Notes: generated by a model from the letters alone, not told the origin. DNA of 6,672 nt from CAYOLL01 sp964404765 [NCBI: uncultured Gemmatimonadota bacterium] (GCA_964404765.1 CAYOLL010000262.1:1-6672), one strand, 5' to 3'; shown: positions 1-6,267, counted from the stretch's first letter. Translations and numbers: made by a program.

Positions 1-118
1 CATCGGGGCGGCCTGTGAGGCGTATGAAGAATCGTAACCATTAAACGGGTCGCCCGATGGGGCTGTATGGTTCTTTCCGGCCGTCGGTCTGCTACAAACA
101 GGTCGCCCCGATGGGGCT
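1..118. repeat. Cluster of three GC-rich hairpin repeats
   Basis: Two direct copies on the plus strand lie at about 40-64 and 94-118, sharing the core GGTCGCCC(C)GATGGGGCT preceded by an AAAC-like segment; they are offset by 54 nt and agree at roughly 21 of 25 positions. The right copy folds as a perfect 5-bp stem GCCCC/GGGGC (105-109 with 113-117) around the loop GAT. The left copy has lost one C, which weakens its stem. A third copy, inverted and cut by the window edge, is at 1-16 (reverse complement ACAGGCCGCCCCGATG). Short palindromic repeats of this kind are usually dispersed in intergenic DNA of repeat-rich genomes. No T-tract follows the hairpin on either strand, so it does not look like an intrinsic terminator. 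Function unknown. Confidence 0.7.
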
Positions 119-154
119 TGAAATGCGGAACTTATTTAGTACACGTTCCTAAAG

Positions 155-172
155 TAACCTTCCAAGTCCTGA
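155..172 (-). repeat. Gene-end motif, copy 1 (after the methyltransferase)
   Basis: The plus strand reads TAACCTTCCAAGTCCTGA. An identical 18-mer occurs at 6250-6267, and a 16/17 reverse-complement match at 6096-6112. Read in the direction of the methyltransferase (minus strand), it begins 43 nt after the stop codon. It is not itself a hairpin and has no T-run. It is either a short dispersed repeat or a transcript 3'-end element. Confidence 0.65.
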
Positions 173-215
173 TGATATACGATATTTTTGTGTGAAGAGC
201 GCCACCGTTGACATT

Positions 216-1022
216 TTAGCGAACAATTTGTTCGTGCTGTTTGTGCTGTGCCTGGAAGCTTTCCGCCAGCAGAATACCGGTAGCGACTGCTACATTTAAG
301 GACTCCACGCCCGCTGCCATTGAAATTTTGACGCGCAGCACCGGTCTGTTTTCCGGTCGGGCTTGCAGGCCGTGCGCCTCCCCGCCGATGAGCAACAGTG
401 TCGGCTTTTGCCAATCGACAGCTCGATAATCGGCAGTTGCGCGGGCATCCGCGGCAACAATTTGGACGGCGCTATCCACATGATCCCAACCCGGAAAATC
501 ACAGACATTTAAATGAAAATGCGCACCCATGCCACTGCGCACTACTTTCGGATTGTAAATATCCACGCAATTGTTTAGCACAAATATACGCGAAACAGCC
601 ATACTTCGCGCCGTGCGCAAGATTGTGCCCATATTGCCGGGATCGGCCACGCCATCCAGCGCTAACAGCAGACCATCCGCACGATTTGCAACTTTCAGAC
701 TGCTTAGCATAACCACTGCCAGCAAACCCTGACTTTGCCGGGTATCGCTCAGTGAGTCCAGCACGGCCTCGCTGACTTGCAACACCGTCTGCGTCTGCTG
801 TGACAATTGTTCGGCCAGCGTTCTGGCGCGCGGGGTATTTTCGATACGCCTGGGGCAGACAATCAATGTGTGCAGCGGTATCTGGTGCGCTTCTTCCAGC
901 AAACGCACCCCTTCGATTATAAAACAACCGGCATCACGGCGCGCCCCGGCGTCCTGCAGCGAGCGAATCCACTTTATGCTCGCATTTGTTCGACTGGTGA
1001 TAATTTCGGATTCCAGTTTCAT
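216..1022 (-). CDS. SpoU/TrmH-family RNA 2'-O-methyltransferase
   Basis: A 268-residue cytoplasmic enzyme of the SPOUT superfamily, expected to transfer a methyl group from S-adenosylmethionine to a ribose 2'-OH in rRNA or tRNA. The N-terminal part (about 30-105) looks like the SpoU substrate-binding domain, with FIIEGVRLLEEA at 34-45. The catalytic knot domain carries all three family motifs: motif 1 DPGNMGTILRTA at 127-138 (Asn130, Arg136), motif 2 GGEAHGL at 213-219 (Glu215), and motif 3 ISMAAGVESLNVAVA at 233-247 (Ser241, Asn243). Motif 3 usually reads I-P-M; here Ser replaces the Pro. The length is normal for RlmB/YsgA-like members. The ATG start at 1022 is preceded by AGGA (1030-1027 on the minus strand) with a 4-nt spacer, slightly short. 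It is transcribed away from its right-hand neighbour and stands alone. The family is clear; the exact RNA target cannot be read from the sequence, so no symbol is given. Confidence 0.93.
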   Translation of the reverse strand: MKLESEIITSRTNASIKWIRSLQDAGARRDAGCFIIEGVRLLEEAHQIPLHTLIVCPRRIENTPRARTLAEQLSQQTQTVLQVSEAVLDSLSDTRQSQGLLAVVMLSSLKVANRADGLLLALDGVADPGNMGTILRTARSMAVSRIFVLNNCVDIYNPKVVRSGMGAHFHLNVCDFPGWDHVDSAVQIVAADARATADYRAVDWQKPTLLLIGGEAHGLQARPENRPVLRVKISMAAGVESLNVAVATGILLAESFQAQHKQHEQIVR

Positions 1023-1338
1023 AGCATCCTGCTTGATGGTTTGGTTTTACAGCTTTTAGGATTGTGAATGCGACCGCCAATTTAACGACCCGCTGTTATT
1101 GACGCAACAGAAACCGGATTTTCAAATAGCTTGACTACCTGAAGATTGGGATCAAATGAAAAAACCCAAAAAATTTGCTTTACTCTAAAAACGATTTGAT
1201 GCATATTTAGTTTTTCTATGCTTTTGGATTTGGCTTCCATTTTGTGGGCATACCCTGTATTTTTCATGCGCTTAAGTTGGAAGCGATTATAACCTGAATT
1301 ATTCATGAAATAACCACGAAATACTCGAAACTTAAGGA
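1023..1338. other. AT-rich intergenic stretch, no convincing gene
   Basis: This gap between divergent reading directions is markedly AT-rich compared with its flanks and is broken by stops in the plus frames. It must contain the leader of the methyltransferase. On the minus strand a poor -35/-10 candidate (TTGCGT, 17 nt, TAAATT, near 1070-1100) can be drawn, but it is too weak to call. Positions 1311-1330 read TAACCACGAAATACTCGAAA, which has the look of a dispersed AACCACGAAA-type repeat. An 8-bp inverted match (CTTAAGTT at 1271-1278, AACTTAAG at 1329-1336) is short enough to be chance. The same AT-rich character continues to about 1430, into the start of the next open frame. Confidence 0.5.
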
Positions 1339-1848
1339 TTGCAGAGCGTAGCACCAAAATTTGGAATTTTTGCCTGTCCGAGCAAAAAACGACTTTCAAA
1401 ACTATTTTCTGAAACATATTCTGGATTGTCGGACGGGACGCCGAGCGGCACACCGTGTTCCACCAACGGGGTAAACATGACCTGGGACGTGAGAGAGACC
1501 GTTACGGATGTCAACAACCTGACCTTGGCCGTGGAGTGGTATGCCGCCTGGGAAATCGCCGGGTTCACCCGCGCTTCGTGCTGGATCGCGCATTACAGCG
1601 GCGGCGTCTGGGATGCGGTTGCGCCCGGAAATGCGGGGGCCGGACCGCTGTTCACCATCACCCGCGCCGGGATTACCTCGCTCAGTCCTTTTTCCGTTTT
1701 TGGACCGGCGCCGTTATTTGCCGTCATCATCGGCGGCGGCAATGTCCCGACAATGGGCGAATGGGCGCTGATCATTATGACCCTGGTTTTCCTGAGTTTG
1801 GGGACGATTGCCTTGCGCAAGCATCTGCCAAGCGCAAAACCGATTTGA
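1339..1848 (+). pseudogene. C-terminal remnant of an IPTL-CTERM-type surface protein
   Basis: The open frame is 169 residues. From about residue 38 it reads like the end of a large secreted protein: a beta-rich segment with conserved tryptophans (NMTWDV at 46-51, EWYAAWE at 66-72), then GPLFTITRAGITSLSPFSV (102-120). It ends in a sorting tail: VPTMGEW (136-142), a hydrophobic helix ALIIMTLVFLSLGTIAL (143-159) and the basic RKH. This matches the IPTL-CTERM layout (I/V-P-T-x-x-E-W, helix, basic end), which is thought to direct processing at the cell envelope. The frame has no signal peptide, opens at a TTG with AAGGA directly against it and no usable spacer, and its first 30 or so residues lie in AT-rich DNA resembling the intergenic region. 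ATG 1477 would give 123 residues but starts inside the domain. I read it as a decayed or truncated gene whose 5' part is lost, with a junction near 1390-1440. A short expressed protein cannot be excluded. Confidence 0.6.
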
Positions 1849-1879
1849 CACGCCGACAAATTGAGTTCACCATCATCCC

Positions 1880-1884
1880 GGAAG
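1880..1884 (+). promoter_or_regulatory. Ribosome binding site of the gp25-like gene
   Basis: GGAAG lies 6 nt before ATG 1891. It decides the start in favour of 1891 over the in-frame TTG at 1861, which has no Shine-Dalgarno sequence and would add ten residues (MSSPSSRKKI) atypical of the family. Confidence 0.6.
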
Positions 1885-1890
1885 AAAATC

Positions 1891-2328
1891 ATGCCCTTTA
1901 AAACCGATTTGCAATTAACGTATCGCGCGCCCGGAACCATGGCCGCTGACCGTCAGGCCGTTGATCTCAGGATCGAGCGGGGAGATCTGCTCCTGGTGAG
2001 CGGCCGTCGGAATCTGGTTCAGGCGGTTATCAATCGGCTGTTGACCCGCCCGGGCGAGTTGGATACATTGGGTCATCCGGCATACGGCTGTCGCATCTTT
2101 TTATTGATCGGCGAGCCGAACAATCAACGTACCCGCGCTCGGGCCGAGCTTTATATCCGCGAAGCGCTGGCCATGGAAACGCGCATCAAAGAGGTCATCA
2201 AAGTCGCCTTTGAACCGCCATCGCTGCGCTTTGATAAACGGGATGCGCTGGAAATCACCGTCACGATTTTGCCACAGGATGATGCGGAACTGTTGGTCAT
2301 CCCGCTGGCGGTTAATTTAAGCAAATAA
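1891..2328 (+). CDS. gp25-like (GPW/gp25 family) baseplate wedge protein
   Basis: A 145-residue protein assigned to the phage T4 gp25 / type VI TssE / eCIS Afp9 family, small proteins that help build the wedge of a contractile-tail baseplate. Supporting features are the size, the segment GDLLLVSGRRNLVQAVINRL (31-50), the conserved turn GELDTLGHPAYGCRI (55-69), and LIGEPNNQRT (72-81) followed by a charged helix ARAELYIREAL (83-93). The C-terminal half ends in a beta strand, EITVTILP (121-128). There is no signal peptide or membrane segment, as expected for a cytoplasmically assembled machine. The next gene, 141 nt downstream on the same strand, encodes the natural partner (J-like protein), and an inverted-repeat element sits between them. 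Sheath, tube or spike genes are not seen nearby. The family call is good; whether it belongs to a phage remnant, an eCIS or another injection device is open. Confidence 0.85.
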   Translation: MPFKTDLQLTYRAPGTMAADRQAVDLRIERGDLLLVSGRRNLVQAVINRLLTRPGELDTLGHPAYGCRIFLLIGEPNNQRTRARAELYIREALAMETRIKEVIKVAFEPPSLRFDKRDALEITVTILPQDDAELLVIPLAVNLSK

Positions 2329-2332
2329 TCAG

Positions 2333-2438
2333 AATGGAACGCGGATCGCGCTGATTCTGCAGATTGACGCGGGTCAAACTTTTTCAATCGTGTTTTATCC
2401 GTGAAAATCCGCCAAATCCGTCTAATCCGCGTTCCATT
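2333..2438. repeat. 106-bp inverted-repeat (MITE-like) element
   Basis: The ends are a perfect 14-bp inverted repeat: AATGGAACGCGGAT at 2333-2346 and ATCCGCGTTCCATT at 2425-2438. The arms continue to pair imperfectly inward (about 15 of the next 26 positions), so the element could form one long imperfect hairpin with an AT-richer middle (CAAACTTTTTCAATCG). Its style, with repeated ATCCG steps and GTGAAAATCCGCCAAATCCG, resembles dispersed non-coding repeats of environmental bacteria. It fills most of the 141-nt gap between the two baseplate genes. It has no open frame of its own, so any movement would need enzymes supplied from elsewhere. Confidence 0.75.
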
Positions 2439-2469
2439 TTCGCTCTAATCCTCTCAAGGAAAATCCAAG

Positions 2470-5040
2470 ATGGCTTTTAACAAAAAAGATTTTGCCGCCG
2501 TTTATGACGGGTTGGTGGCCCAAACCCGGCAGCGTCTGCCCCAGCTTACCGATTTTGAAGAAGGCAGCGTTGTCCGCTCCTTATACGAATCATTTGCGTT
2601 CGAGATGGCCATGCTTTATGAGCAGCTTGATCTGGTCTATAATGCCGGTTATGTGGATACCGCAGTCGGCCCGCATCTGGATCGCGTGGTGGCTATTTTG
2701 GGGATTAAGCGCAACGAGCCGGATTTTGCCGCCGGCGTTGTTACTTTTGAGCGTGAAAAAGACGCCGCCGGTGAAATTACCATCCCCATGGGCACGCTCA
2801 TTACCACGGAAGAAAACCCCAAAGAAATCCCGCCCAAAAAAGCCTATCTGACGACCGAAGAAGCGGTAATGAAAGCCGGCCAGATGAGCCTTGACGTGCG
2901 GGTGCAGGCCGAGCAACCAGGCCCGCGTTTAACGACTGAAGCCGAAACCATTGTCGTTATGCCGCGACCGGTTTCCGGTATCAAAGCGATTGTGAATAAG
3001 CGACCTGTTCGCTTTCTTGGTCGCGACCGCGAGACGGATGAGGAACTGCGCGAGCGAGCCAAAAAAGCGCTGCTGGCCTCGGGCCGCGCCTCGGCATCTT
3101 CCATCGAAAACGCCCTGCTGAGCATGCCCGGCATCCGCGAAGTCCGCGTGGCTGAGGGATTCACGCCTGACGGCAAATTGACCATTGACCGCAAAGCGCT
3201 GCTCACCTATTTGGACAAAGTCAGCGGTGAAGATCAAATTGACCTGGCCCGGATTCAGGATTTAACTGGCGTTGGGCTGATTGATGTCTATGTAGACGGT
3301 TTGAATGACCGCAACGCGAATACCGTCAAAAACCGCATTGACGAGGTGCGAGCCGCGGGAGTTTATGTGCGGATTCAACCGGCCATTGCTATTAACGTGG
3401 AAGCTGTGCTGCAAATTGCCCTGCAATCCGGAATATCCACAGCGGATCGCGAAAAAATCGAACTGCAAGTCGCGGAGATTGTGACTAATTTTATCGACAA
3501 ACTGCGCATGGGCAACACATTACTGTTTTCCCAATTAATTAGCGAAACGCTCAAAATCAAAGGTGTGACCGATCTGGTCGATTTCCGCCTGCAAACCTAT
3601 CGTGAGGTAGAAAATTTTGCCGAAGGCAGCGTGACCATCAGTCGTCCGGATGCTAATAAAAATGACGTGATCGCCCCAATTTCGCGCAAAACCCGGCTCA
3701 AAACCCGACTTGGGCAGGAGTTTGAAATAGACGACGCAAACGGTGTTGCTTTCCAGAAAGGCGAGACCGCCAAACCGGCCAAAGTCCGGGCCGTCAAAAC
3801 CGGCCTGGATGGCGAACTGCTGCGCACCAGCCCGGAAGTGTGGGAAACGCTGACCTACAGCAACATCAATTTTACTGTGCGCAATCAGGCCCCGATCAAG
3901 CTTGTCCGCGACGCTTATAATCCTAAAGATCACAAGCGGATTGAGTTGTCCGTTTTTCAACGTTTTGTGCCGGTCCAGGTGCGTGTGGCCGCCACGCCCA
4001 AAGATTTGCCGGTGGACGCACAGGTTTACGCTATTTTTCCAGCCTTAACGACTCGGCAAAATATGATTGGCAAATTGACTGCCGGCCTGACCGCTTTAAA
4101 AATTGACCAGGCCTTTTTGCAAATCGCCACACCCGGTGTGACTGTCGATAAGGCGGTGACGGACGAGATTCTGGCCATTGTCAATCGCCTGAAAGTTAAT
4201 CTGATGGCGTTGAGCGGTCGTTTGGCAGTGGCGATACCACAGCCGGTTGCCGATGCTTTCCAGGTCGCCTTAACGGCAAGTTTTCCCACGGACTTGCTGA
4301 CCGAGAATAATCTGCGCCAAAAGTTGACCGACGCGCTGACGACGGCGCTAAAGGACAAAAATACTGCCACGCCCGATGCGGTCAACAAGGGTCTGGAAAA
4401 AACGTGGGGCGCGTTTATCAAAATGGAGATGGCCGATTTTCCTGAGGCAAAGCTGCTGGACTTGCTGCGCGCCAACGACAACGCTCAAAAACTTGTCAGC
4501 GCCTGGAAAAAGCTGCTGACCGAAACCTTGAGTGACGATTGGAAAGCCGCCCAATTAGTTGCGCTGACGGAGAATGATTTTCAGCTGCGCTTGCGGTTGC
4601 GCGCCACCTCTTTTGGCGAAACGCTGACCGATATTTCCGAAGCGCCGCCCAGTTTTGTGGAAACGCTGACACCCGGCCAGTTTTTTATCTACAGTCAGCG
4701 CGTGGAATTAACCGGCAAGCTGCTGTTGGGCATGTCGCTAACGGCATCCAACGAAGAAAAGCGCGTGGCCAAAGGTCGCGTCCGCCAGGCCGTTGAAGAT
4801 TATTTGGACAGCCTGGGCCCGGAAGCCGATGTAGAAATAGCTAAAATTCAGGAACTGGCTGTTATGCAGGAAGGTGTTTTGCGGGTGGACTTTAAAACCG
4901 ACTCTTGCGCCGTAGCCGGCCTCTCGCCTGAGGGCGCGATGCTTGGCCTGCTCGACAAACGCAATGACGGCGAAAAGATCAGCGTCGAACCGCTGGAGAA
5001 GATTTTTCTTTCCGCCGAGGATTTTGTGATTGAGGCGTAG
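2470..5040 (+). CDS. Baseplate J-like protein with duplicated modules
   Basis: An 856-residue protein of the baseplate J / T4 gp6 / eCIS Afp11 family, the wedge protein that links the baseplate hub to the sheath in contractile machines. The N-terminal 80 residues carry the family opening (DFEEGSVVRSLYESFAFE at 28-45, then YVDTAVGPHLDRVVAILGI at 61-79). The beta-domain follows (about 86-180, with ITIPMGTLITT at 103-113). The core motif GRDRETDEELRERAKKAL is at 184-201, with SIENALLSMPGIREVRVAE at 211-229. A C-terminal-type alpha/beta module lies at about 303-376. A typical J protein would end near there. Here a second beta-domain appears at about 383-477 (FAEGSVTISR echoing FAAGVVTFER), followed by further alpha/beta modules, clearest at about 744-808. 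The start is ATG 2470 with AAGGA at 2456-2460, 9 nt upstream. It shares strand with the gp25-like gene and probably its transcript. The family is firm; the modular reading beyond residue 380 is inference from visual alignment. Confidence 0.88.
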   Translation: MAFNKKDFAAVYDGLVAQTRQRLPQLTDFEEGSVVRSLYESFAFEMAMLYEQLDLVYNAGYVDTAVGPHLDRVVAILGIKRNEPDFAAGVVTFEREKDAAGEITIPMGTLITTEENPKEIPPKKAYLTTEEAVMKAGQMSLDVRVQAEQPGPRLTTEAETIVVMPRPVSGIKAIVNKRPVRFLGRDRETDEELRERAKKALLASGRASASSIENALLSMPGIREVRVAEGFTPDGKLTIDRKALLTYLDKVSGEDQIDLARIQDLTGVGLIDVYVDGLNDRNANTVKNRIDEVRAAGVYVRIQPAIAINVEAVLQIALQSGISTADREKIELQVAEIVTNFIDKLRMGNTLLFSQLISETLKIKGVTDLVDFRLQTYREVENFAEGSVTISRPDANKNDVIAPISRKTRLKTRLGQEFEIDDANGVAFQKGETAKPAKVRAVKTGLDGELLRTSPEVWETLTYSNINFTVRNQAPIKLVRDAYNPKDHKRIELSVFQRFVPVQVRVAATPKDLPVDAQVYAIFPALTTRQNMIGKLTAGLTALKIDQAFLQIATPGVTVDKAVTDEILAIVNRLKVNLMALSGRLAVAIPQPVADAFQVALTASFPTDLLTENNLRQKLTDALTTALKDKNTATPDAVNKGLEKTWGAFIKMEMADFPEAKLLDLLRANDNAQKLVSAWKKLLTETLSDDWKAAQLVALTENDFQLRLRLRATSFGETLTDISEAPPSFVETLTPGQFFIYSQRVELTGKLLLGMSLTASNEEKRVAKGRVRQAVEDYLDSLGPEADVEIAKIQELAVMQEGVLRVDFKTDSCAVAGLSPEGAMLGLLDKRNDGEKISVEPLEKIFLSAEDFVIEA

Positions 5041-5076
5041 CGAGCTAACTGCATTAGAATTGATGATAACTGAAAT

Positions 5077-6066
5077 ATGGCAATTGTCTCCGTCATTCTT
5101 GCTACTTATAACGAAAAGCGTCACATTACGGCATGTTTAGATGCGCTGATTCATCAGGACGACCTGGCCGGTAGCGCCGTAGAAATTCTGATCGCCGATG
5201 GCGGTTCCCATGATGCCACCCGCCAAATTTTGACAGAATACCAGCGTCAGTATACTCACATTCGCTGGTTTGACAATCCGCGCCGGATTCCGCCGGCCGC
5301 CTGGAATATCTGCCTGCGCCAGGCCCGTGGTGATGTAATTCTGCTAATGGGCGCACATACACTGGTCCCGCCCGACTTCATTGCCAAAAATCTCCGTTTG
5401 CTGGCTGTAATGCCCGAAGCAGGCTGCGTCGGCGGACGGGTAGAAACCGCCGCAGAAGGTTTTGTGCCGCAAGCCATTGCCTTGGCGTTTACCTGCCCGT
5501 TTGCCATTGGGAACGCGCATTACCGCTATGCTCAAAAAGCCCAATTTGTCGAAACTATCAACTATGGCGCTTATCGCCGCGAGGTGTTCGACAAAGTCGG
5601 AGAGTTCAACGAATCGCTCATCCGCAATGACGACTGGGAATTTAATTATCGCGCGCGAAAGGCCGGTTTTAAGTTCTATTTTTCGCCGGAAATTCGCTCG
5701 ACGTACTATCCGCGTACATCCATCACCCATTTGTGGAAACAGCAGTTTTGGACCAGTTATGGCAAAATTAAAGTCCTGCAAATGTATCCCGATTCGTTTT
5801 TGTGGCGGCATTTGATTCCCTTTTTGTTTGTGACAGGGCTTTTTGGTGGCGGCGCGCTGGCTTTTGTATCCGTATGGGTGGGTTTGGCTTGGGCGGGCAT
5901 GTTGGCTTTGTATAGCGGGTCGGCTCTTTTTTTTGCCGCCAAATACGGTCATCGACACGGCTGGCGTTATGCCGCTATCCTGCCTTTTATTTTCCTGACC
6001 ATACATCTGGCGTACGGCCTTGGCTTTTTAAGCGGCTTGCTGATGGCGCTTCGGCCAACGGGATGA
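5077..6066 (+). CDS. Family 2 glycosyltransferase, ExoA-like, membrane-anchored
   Basis: A 329-residue GT-A fold enzyme, expected to add a sugar from a nucleotide-sugar donor to a lipid-linked glycan at the inner face of the cytoplasmic membrane, as in exopolysaccharide or O-antigen synthesis. Motifs seen: VSVILATYNE (4-13), the donor-site ADGGSHD (40-46), INYGAYRREVF (161-171) and the acceptor/base region RNDDWEFNYRARKAGF (183-198). The usual metal-binding DxD/DxH position reads MGAH (91-94), so the first Asp is absent. After residue 245 come about three hydrophobic segments (roughly 246-263, 264-287, 298-324), the layout of succinoglycan ExoA-type enzymes. The segment SYGKIKVLQMYPDSFLWRHL (227-246) leads into them. 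ATG 5077 starts 36 nt after the J-like stop with no clear Shine-Dalgarno sequence, so it may depend on read-through or an unseen promoter. Donor and acceptor are unknown. Confidence 0.9.
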   Translation: MAIVSVILATYNEKRHITACLDALIHQDDLAGSAVEILIADGGSHDATRQILTEYQRQYTHIRWFDNPRRIPPAAWNICLRQARGDVILLMGAHTLVPPDFIAKNLRLLAVMPEAGCVGGRVETAAEGFVPQAIALAFTCPFAIGNAHYRYAQKAQFVETINYGAYRREVFDKVGEFNESLIRNDDWEFNYRARKAGFKFYFSPEIRSTYYPRTSITHLWKQQFWTSYGKIKVLQMYPDSFLWRHLIPFLFVTGLFGGGALAFVSVWVGLAWAGMLALYSGSALFFAAKYGHRHGWRYAAILPFIFLTIHLAYGLGFLSGLLMALRPTG

Positions 6067-6095
6067 TGCAATCGTTATTCTAAACCGCCACTGCA

Positions 6096-6112
6096 CAGGA
6101 CTTGGAATGTTA
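6096..6112 (+). repeat. Gene-end motif, copy 2 (after the glycosyltransferase)
   Basis: CAGGACTTGGAATGTTA on the plus strand starts 29 nt after the glycosyltransferase stop codon. It differs at one of 17 positions from the other two copies, and has the same orientation relative to its upstream gene as they do. With 6250-6266 it forms a 16/17 inverted repeat bracketing the palindromes between them. Confidence 0.6.
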
Positions 6113-6160
6113 TTTTGGTAATGCTTGTCATACTTGAGTTTCAATCATATTAATCAAGAA

Positions 6161-6177
6161 GCGAAACAGAGTTTCGC
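6161..6177. repeat. Small hairpin, 7-bp stem with AGA loop
   Basis: GCGAAAC (6161-6167) pairs perfectly with GTTTCGC (6171-6177) around the loop AGA. The neighbouring 11-bp hairpin has the same AGA loop, suggesting both are parts of one dispersed palindromic repeat family rather than chance. Confidence 0.6.
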
Positions 6178-6186
6178 CTGCAAGTA

Positions 6187-6211
6187 CGTTCCCAAATAGA
6201 ATTTGGGAACG
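6187..6211. repeat. Palindrome, 11-bp stem with AGA loop
   Basis: CGTTCCCAAAT (6187-6197) pairs perfectly with ATTTGGGAACG (6201-6211) around the loop AGA. The CGTTCCCAA...TTGGGAACG core resembles a dispersed palindrome seen in intergenic regions of many unrelated bacteria. It is not followed by a T-tract in either direction. Its right arm is also the first part of the 19-nt tandem repeat. Confidence 0.75.
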
Positions 6212-6238
6212 AGGATTGAATTTGGGAACGAAGATTGA
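6201..6238 (+). repeat. 19-nt tandem duplication of the palindrome arm
   Basis: Two head-to-tail units of ATTTGGGAACGARGATTGA, at 6201-6219 and 6220-6238, agree at 18 of 19 positions. The first unit is the right arm of the 11-bp hairpin plus its flank, so the arm at 6187-6197 could pair with either unit. Confidence 0.75.
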
Positions 6239-6249
6239 GGGTTGTACGC

Positions 6250-6267
6250 TAACCTTCCAAGTCCTGA
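6250..6267 (-). repeat. Gene-end motif, copy 3 (after the permease)
   Basis: TAACCTTCCAAGTCCTGA on the plus strand is identical over 18 nt to 155-172. On the minus strand it begins 11 nt after the permease stop codon at 6279-6281, again in the direction of the upstream gene. Confidence 0.65.

Noticed and set aside
40-118. CRISPR-like spacing of two 25-nt repeats separated by about 29 nt
   Set aside because: Only two direct copies, with indels and mismatches, a third copy inverted nearby and no cas genes. Dispersed hairpin repeats explain it better.
499-927. Open frame of 142 codons on the minus strand
   Set aside because: It lies entirely inside the methyltransferase gene in another frame, and that gene has all its family motifs.
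1082-1453. Open frame of 123 codons on the minus strand
   Set aside because: It runs through AT-rich intergenic DNA and into the surface-protein remnant in antisense. No recognisable domain, and the residues reflect base composition.
1861-1890. TTG at 1861 as the start of the gp25-like protein
   Set aside because: ATG 1891 has GGAAG 6 nt upstream and gives the normal family length.
1891-5040. Type VI secretion identity (TssE plus TssF/TssG)
   Set aside because: The large protein has J/gp6-type motifs rather than TssF or TssG features, and no other tss gene is visible.
5344-6006. Open frame of 220 codons antisense to the glycosyltransferase
   Set aside because: It mirrors the well-supported glycosyltransferase codons and shows no family motif or ribosome binding site.
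6161-6211. Rho-independent terminators for the convergent genes
   Set aside because: The stems are perfect, but no T-run follows on either strand.
6096-6267. Insertion sequence with terminal inverted repeats
   Set aside because: The interval is only about 170 nt, has no transposase and no visible target duplication. At most it is a non-autonomous element.
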